In this document: positions 57,302 to 64,000 of the stretch, one piece after another
Layout: every line of letters starts with the position of its first letter
Position numbering within the stretch: position 1 is the first letter of the stretch
DNA from: Geosiphon pyriformis
Taxonomy: Eukaryota; Glomeromycota; Glomeromycetes; Archaeosporales; Geosiphonaceae
Direction: 5' to 3'
DNA: 64,000 nt
NCBI GenBank assembly: GCA_016748015.1
Contig: JAAOMT010000591.1
Location: forward strand, 66,933 to 130,932
Translations under genes and position numbers: made by a program
The notes under the pieces: model-generated
Seen by the model: only the letters and a program-made list of their open reading frames with translations
Told to the model about the DNA's origin: nothing
The model's database searches: none

Positions 57302-58554
57302 ATATATAAGCATGCAATGGCTTCCAAATTAATGTGACTATATGTTGTTTCTAAGGAAAATCTATCTGTTAAAAATTACTTAGAATGGACCTAAAATGAA
57401 ACAAATTTTATGTTTAAGTTAAAGTATGAACAAGTCTTTTTTATTTACAAGCAATTATTAACTTTTGCACTGAAGTTCATTTCAATAGGTCTTCATTAAG
57501 ACTTGCAGCTAGACAAATGTTTATACCAATTTGGTCTGCTTGGTGCCATTCTATTTACCAATTAATTAAAATTCCTAATGAAGAACAATGGCTATAATTA
57601 AAGCCTGAAGTTTGCAAGCTGATTCAAGAAAAAATTGTAATTTCTCAATCTAAACTTTCAAATCAACATCAAGGCCATGATACAATATTTAAAGAAATTA
57701 ACAAAATGCTCAAATCATTAATTTTTTCTACACCTTCACAATGGCATTGGAAAATTGCAGTGCATAACTGTATCAAATTTGAGAAATTGCATACTAACTT
57801 CTTTAATGTCATCAGATATTCTAAAAGTGAAATATACAGATCTCATACACATCCTAGCTTTATTGCTAAATCAAATCAATTTTGAGTTCAGATAAAAAAA
57901 ACACAGTTTGTAAATCCAAATGTCTCTAATCATGTTTTTTATAATATTGGCCATGAATAGATATTAAGTGAAGAAATGAAAAAATTCAGTGAAATTGCAT
58001 GGATGAAAAGAATAGACTTTCTTAAAGCAAGGCAAATTAAGAAAACATTGTTAAGTACTTGGAAACCAATTCCAGTAACAAGTGAAGAAGCAGATCATCA
58101 AAAAATATAAATCTGTTAATAAAATCACAACTATTATCTATTATTAACTCTCTAATATCTCTTTTAAGTGATTATGTTTTTGAAACTTATCAAGTTAATT
58201 GTGTAACAGCTTAATAAATATTCTTTAAAAAGTTAGAAATATATTGTATTGTGTACAGTTTTGTTTATATAGGGTTGGATGTATTACTATTTATAATTGG
58301 CATTTTTAAAACATAATATGTTTAGTCTAGGTCCGAATCTCCATTTTGCATGATTATGTTTAGATTATGAAAAGCATTCAACATGGATTTATTTGCCCCA
58401 AAAAAGTTGATTTTTAATACATCTTTAAAACTATCAGTCAAACTTTTGCTTGCTAATATTAAATATTGGTCAAATGATAAATATGATTGCTAGTATAGAG
58501 CTCTTTTTTAATTGTGAATGCCAAAGTTGGTGTAAAAATGTATTTATTGAGTAT
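57302..58554 (+). pseudogene. Unidentified repeat-like protein gene, broken
   Basis: A plus-strand frame can be followed from about 57450 to the TAA at 58108-58110 with three stops. It is rich in Lys, Ile, Ser and aromatic residues: LAARQMFIPIWSAWCHSIYQLI, HQGHDTIFKEINKML, SQWHWKIAVHNCIKF, then VTSEEADHQKI at the end. I recall the general pattern from multi-copy Rhizophagus proteins but cannot name it. 58111-58550 is AT-rich with nothing recognisable. Confidence 0.5.
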
Positions 58555-59257
58555 TGTTACAGGTTGGAATAACAAGTTAATGGATAGCAAAGGAGAACAG
58601 AATTGTAAGGTGATGAAAATAATCAAAGGGAATTCAACTTCAAAGAGTGAATTGAATAAGTATGAATTCAATATGTGAGATCAGTCTCATAAAATATCTC
58701 AGTCACTATACTTTTCAAAGATAACCAGAGAATCTGAAGATAGAAAGATAGTCCATACTGTTAACAAATAATCACACTTGGTATAATTTTATGCCTCACA
58801 TTGGCACTCTTAGAATTTAATATCAAGTATCAGATGTGCTTTTTAGTTATGTTTTATTTAATAATCTTCAAATATTACAATTACACATTTCAAGAAAAGG
58901 GTAAGGAATAACCAACAAGTAATCTTTTATCTTTAAGATGTTCAGATACTTGAAAGTAGAGAAAAGAAAATTAGTGATAAGAGAGAGATTGAGATAAAAG
59001 TTGTTATTTTATTTATTTTATTTCTTTGATTTCTTTATACTTTTTTACAGCTAAAATATTCATCACTTATATAGCTATCAAAAATGGTCAATGATCAGGT
59101 CAACGGTCAGATCAATAATCAGGTTATTGATTAGGTCAACTATCAAGTCAATAATCAGGTCAATGATTACTTTCTAAAAATAAAGTGGCTAATTTATATG
59201 ACATCATTGGCTAATATATGTAATAATTAATAAGAAGTATAAGTTTTAACCATAACA
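58555..59257 (-). repeat. Solo LTR of family B
   Basis: TGTTACAGGTTGGAATAAC ... TTTAACCATAACA, flanked by the 4-bp duplication GTAT (58551-58554 and 59258-59261). Contains about six of the 12-bp U3 units at 59085-59165. No internal region, so a product of LTR-LTR recombination. Confidence 0.9.
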
Positions 59258-59875
59258 GTATATATTGGAATCCTCATGCTTTGAGTTTTATTACTGGTCA
59301 CATTTCTCTTCTTAAGGAAAGGTAAATTCGAACTCCATTCCCAGTTGATTTGTTCAAACAATGTCCCATTAACAAACTTGTTTCTGAAGGATCTCATTGG
59401 ACCATTATTCTTACTCATAGGTTTGTTAATTTCTTATCCCAATATGGAAAAAAAATAATCTCATTAGCCAAAGTTTGATTCAAAGTAACTTCATTGATAC
59501 CCACAGCAATAGTTTCTAAAGCACTACTAACCTCTGAAGCACCACCAGTCTCCAAAGCACCAAGAGCAGCAGTACTGTATTATATGTCAACTATTATTAA
59601 AACTCTTATAATACCTGCAAACAACAAGCCAAATATAATAGTTCTGTTATTGTTTTCTGATAATGATGATGGCTTATAAAGAAGAAGAGTAATTGAATGT
59701 TGTAATATTTCAGAAATTTTGTTTAGTGTTCTACAATCGTTTCCAGAAACTTTTCTAATTTTTTTTACTACCATAAAAAAAATGATTTTCATTGACAAAT
59801 CGGGAAATTTTCCTGACTGTATATGTTTGATTAAATATAAGATAACATCTGATGTTTATATCTAATATTATATAA
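59258..59875. other. Unassigned DNA between solo LTR and pogo end
   Basis: Short frames on both strands (59227-59418 minus; 59494-59679 plus) without recognisable motifs. Probably part of the DNA that received the LTR insertions. Confidence 0.4.
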
Positions 59876-60073
59876 TTATAGTGTGACTATAGAGAGTGAA
59901 AATTACTTATATTCTGCTATTATATTTGTGGGAATTAGGACTATAAGGAGATATATATAGTAAAAATGACTATAAGAAGATAATATTATATATAAATGGT
60001 TTTGGTTTTTAAAAAAATGTGATTATAAGAAAATAGTGACTATAACCAGAGGGACTATAGAAAGAGTTCACTG
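59876..60073 (-). repeat. Right terminal and subterminal repeats of pogo element
   Basis: Ends GAAAGAGTTCACTG before TA at 60074-60075. About six subterminal copies of GACTATAAGAAGATA or close variants (for example GACTATAGAGAG, GGACTATAAGGAGATA, TGACTATAAGAAG), matching the motif inside the left end. Confidence 0.6.
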
Positions 60074-60212
60074 TATTGGTTTATATAATTTTAAGAAAGC
60101 AAAGTTTTGGCTCATTTTTTTTCACTTTTAGCTAATAAATAGCTTTCAAAAAGATCAGAAAATGTTTTTTGAATAAGTCATTTATAATTTATCAATAATA
60201 AATGGTGTTGAA

Positions 60213-60392
60213 AAGCCATAAAAAAATGCATCAAATATCAATACTTTGATTTTTTTGATTGGCTAATGAAAGGAAAACTTTTTACTGGCCAATTAACCAA
60301 ATAATGTGATTGGTTGAGTTAATTCAGAATCAACACAGTGTTGAATTAATGATTCCGAATTAACTCAAATCCTGTTTCAACTCATGACATAT
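60213..60392 (-). repeat. Right copy of inverted repeat IR-A
   Basis: Reads AAATATCAATACTTTGATTT ... TTTCAACTCATGAC, the reverse complement of 11540-11745 apart from scattered changes and a 29-bp gap. Carries the same internal foldback (GAGTTAATTCAGAATC / GATTCCGAATTAACTC). Confidence 0.75.
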
Positions 60393-61173
60393 ATAATTTT
60401 CATATTTAAAGTATTTTACATTAATACTAAAATCAATATTGTAAATATGCAATTTAAAATTGCATATTAAAAATTCTGATATATTTACTTTTGTTTTGTA
60501 AAGTTTTTTATTTGTGTGTAAATTTCCAAACATCATAATAAAAAAGCTTATTTTGTATATTATTCACCTTTACATGAATGAACTGTTTATTGGGTATTAG
60601 AACTTTTCGTAAGATATGAGAAAATTTAAATACCAAATATAATTTAAATCTCAAAGTACTGTAACGAATCAGTCTTAGTCTTCAAATCGAACGGTTAAAT
60701 TTTCACCACTCTGTTTTAATTACACACGCAGAATAAGGGATAATAAACAGCAAAATCCATTGACTTTGAAAACTTATCTTTGTGTTTGCTTTACTCTTTT
60801 TCTTTTGTGATGTTTAGCTTATTGCTATTAACATATCTAATGTTATAATTAACTATGGTACACACAGTTCACCAACACCTGGAATTTCAAGTCCTTTGTA
60901 ACATCCATTATATGAATGATTTAGTATAATTTTGCCTGAGATTATGTTGAGCAAAATGCAAGCTTGTTCAAACTCGCTAGTTTTTGAGGTGTTTAATATG
61001 AACTAACAGGTTTTCGAAGAAAATATTGTTGCAATATTTTAACAATTCATAACTTGATTAATTCTCTTGAAATAAATATGTAGAAAATTGATGTCAATCT
61101 TCTACATTATTGAAATAATAACTATACGATGTTATTTCTTCAATACCATTCAATTGGATAAAAAAAAGTTGAA
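60393..61173. other. Intergenic DNA downstream of LIP2
   Basis: AT-rich, no gene or RNA gene seen. Confidence 0.5.
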
Positions 61174-62350
61174 TTATTTCTGTGCAACCAAGATCTCATC
61201 GAGAACCTTATTCAATCCACCCACCATCTCATCTGGAATTGTTTCGAGCGCCTTTAATTCCCTACCAAAAACCTCACCGAGTTTCTTGCACAACACGGGC
61301 AAAACATCTTCAACACTTATATTGACCCCATTGGTTTTGTTTCGCGATTTTCCAAATTCTTTAGTGATCGAGGTCATTTTCTTGTTACTCAATCCACACG
61401 GAACGATATACTCAAACCAATCCAAGTCGGTGTTACAATTGAGAGCGAATCCGTGGGATGTGATATAGCGTTGGATCTGTATTCCTTTTAATCGAATCGA
61501 ACAATTAAAAATTTAAAAGGATAAAAAAAATCAGGAGAATTTAATGATTACTGTACCAATCGCGCAAATTTTCTCCTCTCCAACCCATACACCTGTGTGC
61601 TCGGTTTTCCCAGCATTAATCTTATATGCTGCACATGTCTCTATAATGACATGTTCAATGGCGGCTACATAACATCTTACCGAAAGCTTTCTTGGAAGAG
61701 TATTTGAATGAATTAAAGCCAAGGTAAGATTATTTCAATTTCATGCACAATAGAAAAATATATTGTAAAAAAATACCTTGAAATTTTTTAAATCGAAGAT
61801 GGGATATCCGACCAACTGACCTGGGCCATGAAAGGTAGTTTGCCCACCACGTAAGGTCTTTATATGTTTTTATCCAATTTTAAATAAATTTTTTTTTAAA
61901 TTTTCTCCAACATTATTTTAAAATATTCTAAATATAAGACAGGGTTTTTTGTTCCTAAAGTCTTACTTTCGTTTATCTAAAGAATAACTAAGCAATAAAC
62001 CCAACTTGAAAACATTCCGCACCCATATCCCTTAATCTTGCTTCTTCGATCGCCTTCGCCGTTTTCCCTCTATCTCTTCTACCATTTGTATAGGTAGGTG
62101 GGTGTTGTAACAAAAGCAAAACATCAGTGGAGGCTATTCTTTTGTATCTCTCAGCTTCTACGGTTGAACAACCAGTTTTTAAAAGTTGGCGTGCGGTTAA
62201 CCTCCTTGTAACAAGGTTTTCTTGAAGACGGAGAGCAGTAGCATAGGGGAGTTGGGAAAGGTAAACGTAGGGCAGATATGAAGAGAAAGAATAATAGGGC
62301 GTTATACAAGGAAGAGAGAACAGCGAACGGCCACGATTAACGAAAGACAT
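61174..62350 (-). CDS. LIP2: Octanoyl-[acyl-carrier protein]:protein N-octanoyltransferase (lipoate biosynthesis)
   Basis: Transfers octanoate from mitochondrial acyl-carrier protein to lipoyl domains such as the H protein, the first step of lipoate synthesis, in the mitochondrial matrix. Model: complement(join(61174..61484,61557..61686,61777..61857,62006..62350)), 288 aa, all introns GT-AG (72, 90 and 148 bp), phases consistent. Family motifs: [13 protein letters not shown] at residues 117-129 (across the second exon start), [15 protein letters not shown] with the catalytic Lys181, and VPCGL with the catalytic Cys215. The first 40 residues are rich in Arg, Ser, Tyr and Leu with no acidic residue, consistent with a mitochondrial presequence. 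The ATG at 62350 is the natural start. Intact and single-copy in appearance. Confidence 0.93.
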
Positions 62351-63289
62351 AATTTTGATTCACAAAGTTCCATTAACCATTAGTATATAGTATTGATGTT
62401 TTTGTTATTTAAAGATAATATTTTAATAAATTACACTTTGTCAAAGCAATAATTTAAAAATTATAATTAATATTAAATAAATTGAAATAATATTTTAATA
62501 AATTACAACTAATATAATATATTAATTAAAAACTATGTGTTATTTTTGTAATTTTATTTTTAAATTAAATTAATCATAATATTAATAAAATAAAATTCTT
62601 TTTTTTATTAATTTTTAAATCACAAAAAAGAACAAAGTTTTTTTGAAAAAGTTTTTTTTGTTTTTTTTTGTTTTATATATACATAATATTGAATTTGTTT
62701 ATAAAATAGTAATTGGTTATAAAAAGTATATTTGGTTGTTCAACTTTTTGGTTAAAACTATAATAGAAAAAAATAATATTTTATATACAAATAATTTGTG
62801 CATAAATTTATTAATAGTTTTTTTATTACAGTATTTAAAGATATTAAATATTATAAAAAATTATAATGTGTGTTTTGGTTTAAAAATTTTTTGAATATTT
62901 GTTAAATAAATAAAAATATTGTATTTAACAACTTTTTTATTTAAAAATTGATTATATTAAATATTTTTAACAAAAATATTTTTAAAAATAAGATTAAAAA
63001 GAATTTTAATTTCAATAATAATAAAAATAAAATAATTAATATTAATATTAATAGTATAAAAAATAAATTTGTAAATAAGACTGGTTTTAATATAAGTAAT
63101 AATAAAAAAGTTTTTAATTATTTAAAAATTTAAAAAATTTAAAAATATTAAAACTGGTTTTTTTAAAAAAAAATATTGTAAATTAACAAACTTTTTTCTC
63201 TTCTTCATCTAAAATTTCCAAAAAAGAGTTAAAAGTTTTTTGAAAAAAAGTTTTTACAATTCAGTATAATAAATTCAATTTTTTTTTGC
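62351..63289. other. Very AT-rich intergenic DNA
   Basis: Short A/T-driven frames (62643-62894, 62948-63133) composed of Ile, Lys, Asn and Phe codons; I do not consider them genes. Confidence 0.5.
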
Positions 63290-63860
63290 TTAATTACAAG
63301 GTCACTATTGGCTGAAGTATTGCTGTAATAAAAAAGTTTGTTAAAGGCTTTGGTGCTAATACTGTTGGCAAAAATATTGCCTCTAAAAAAAAGAAAAAGA
63401 GAGATGTTCTAAAAGATAGTACTATTTATAAAATAATTTTTTCTAAAAAAGCAGTCAGTTGTTCTTGAATGTCTAAAGCTGATAATATTACCAAATCTAA
63501 TAGTGTTAATATAAAAAAGAAGTATTTAGTAGAAAAAACCAGTGTAGATTATAAAAAAAAGGATGTATTTAATAAAAATAATTCTAACCAAATACCAAAA
63601 AGTCCAAAATTGATGACAAAAAAAGCTTTGAATATATTATTAAAAAAGATCAATTTTTTAAGTGATATTAATAATGATAATATTCTCTTAGATGCTTTTG
63701 TAGTTCTTTTTTTTTTGCTGAAAAATCCAGTCAATGTGTCTGTTAAGAATTCATTTGTTCTGAACATTAGTCTAGATAAAGTTGTTAAAAAATCATCTTA
63801 GAAGAAGCTTGTAGTTATTAGAAAGTTATTTTTAAAAGTTAATGATTTTGGGGGGGGTCT
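63290..63860 (+). pseudogene. ORF1-like fragment of a non-LTR retrotransposon
   Basis: Open 63469-63801 (110 codons) with in-frame relatives on either side: upstream VKGFGANTVGKNIASKKKKK and downstream, past a TAG, KLVVIRKLFLKVNDFGGG. It is Lys/Asn/Ser-rich with a SPKLMTKKALNILL segment and KNPVNVSVKNSFVL. I recall this pattern from ORF1 (gag-like) proteins of LINE-type elements in Rhizophagus genomes; no reverse transcriptase is in the window to confirm. It breaks off at the G-run near 63850. The remaining bases to 64000 are AT-rich. Confidence 0.45.
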
Positions 63861-64000
63861 CTACCCTGTTACTAGTAGAATTTTAGCTATTAATTAGCAT
63901 GAAATTACCCTTATAATTCCTATAATTCATTAGTATATTAATATCATTTTAAATTATCATTTATTATTTAATCAATTATTACATATCAGAATTCAATTAA

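Larger units (their letters stand above)
17261..60073 (-). mobile_element. pogo/Tigger-type DNA transposon, disrupted by nested LTR elements
   Basis: The left end reads TA-CAATGAACTCTCTTTATAAT and the right end, on the opposite strand, TA-CAGTGAACTCTTTCTATAG. Both are flanked by TA, the pogo/Tc1 target. Both ends carry subterminal copies of an ACTATARRGAGA motif. The transposase remnant (17444-18958) lies 183 bp inside the left end with its C-terminus outward, as expected. Nearly everything between 19.1 and 59.3 kb is later LTR retrotransposon insertion. The residual non-LTR DNA (about 2.5 kb) is long for pogo upstream sequence, so two separate pogo copies remain possible. Confidence 0.55.

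Noticed and set aside
60660-60740. tRNA-like TTCAAATCGAAC ... CACCA stretch
   Set aside because: No acceptor stem or anticodon arm can be drawn; a genomic CCA is not expected in a nuclear tRNA gene.
62643-63133. Small ORFs in AT-rich DNA right of LIP2
   Set aside because: Composition-driven frames of Ile, Lys, Asn and Phe with no motif or context.

Overview
The window is strongly AT-rich nuclear eukaryotic DNA. It has a few compact, intron-rich single-copy genes at its edges and a large nest of decayed transposable elements between them. The introns fit GT-AG with lengths of about 60-110 bp. That gene style, the mass of Ty3/Gypsy-like elements, and several repeat-encoded proteins that I recall as common in Rhizophagus-type genomes all point to an arbuscular mycorrhizal fungus (Glomeromycotina). 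This assignment is inference; no rRNA or other marker gene is present.

Layout. Positions 1-1060 are the start of a minus-strand LTR retrotransposon (family C) that runs off the left edge. Positions 1640-4800 are a truncated plus-strand family A retrotransposon. Two minus-strand host genes lie at 5707-11427: a 4-exon BMT6-type 25S rRNA methyltransferase (287 aa) and, 92 bp upstream of its start, a 17-exon gene for a 1112-aa coiled-coil protein. Positions 11.5-60.4 kb are a transposon nest. Its pieces are an internally deleted family A element (12.4-15.5 kb), a minisatellite (15.6-16.2 kb), and a dead pogo/Tigger transposase (17.4-19.0 kb) whose two terminal inverted repeats now lie 43 kb apart (17261 and 60073). 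Inside that is family A element 0 (19.1-49.2 kb), itself split by plus-strand family A element 1 (19629-29684) and minus-strand family A element 2 (30363-40460). A family B Ty3/Gypsy element (49494-57301), an unidentified pseudogene and a solo family B LTR follow. A roughly 170-bp repeat occurs in inverted orientation outside the nest at 11.5 and 60.2-60.4 kb. After the nest comes a 4-exon mitochondrial octanoyltransferase gene (LIP2, 61174-62350, minus). The right edge holds AT-rich DNA and a fragment of what looks like a non-LTR retrotransposon ORF1.

The most interesting content is the family A retrotransposon. Three independent copies share the order: gag with CCHC knuckle, retropepsin, a basic plus multi-CxxC module, a complete five-motif trimeric-type dUTPase, reverse transcriptase, RNase H, integrase, then a separate ORF3 of unknown function just before the polypurine tract. 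Its primer-binding site lies in a conserved fold-back whose downstream arm ends in CCA. The U3 region carries arrays of short palindromes that differ in sequence between subfamilies and in number between copies. All copies are inactivated, mostly by G-to-A or C-to-T changes. Element 2 keeps the RT YLDD and the integrase DDE residues; elements 0 and 1 have lost them.
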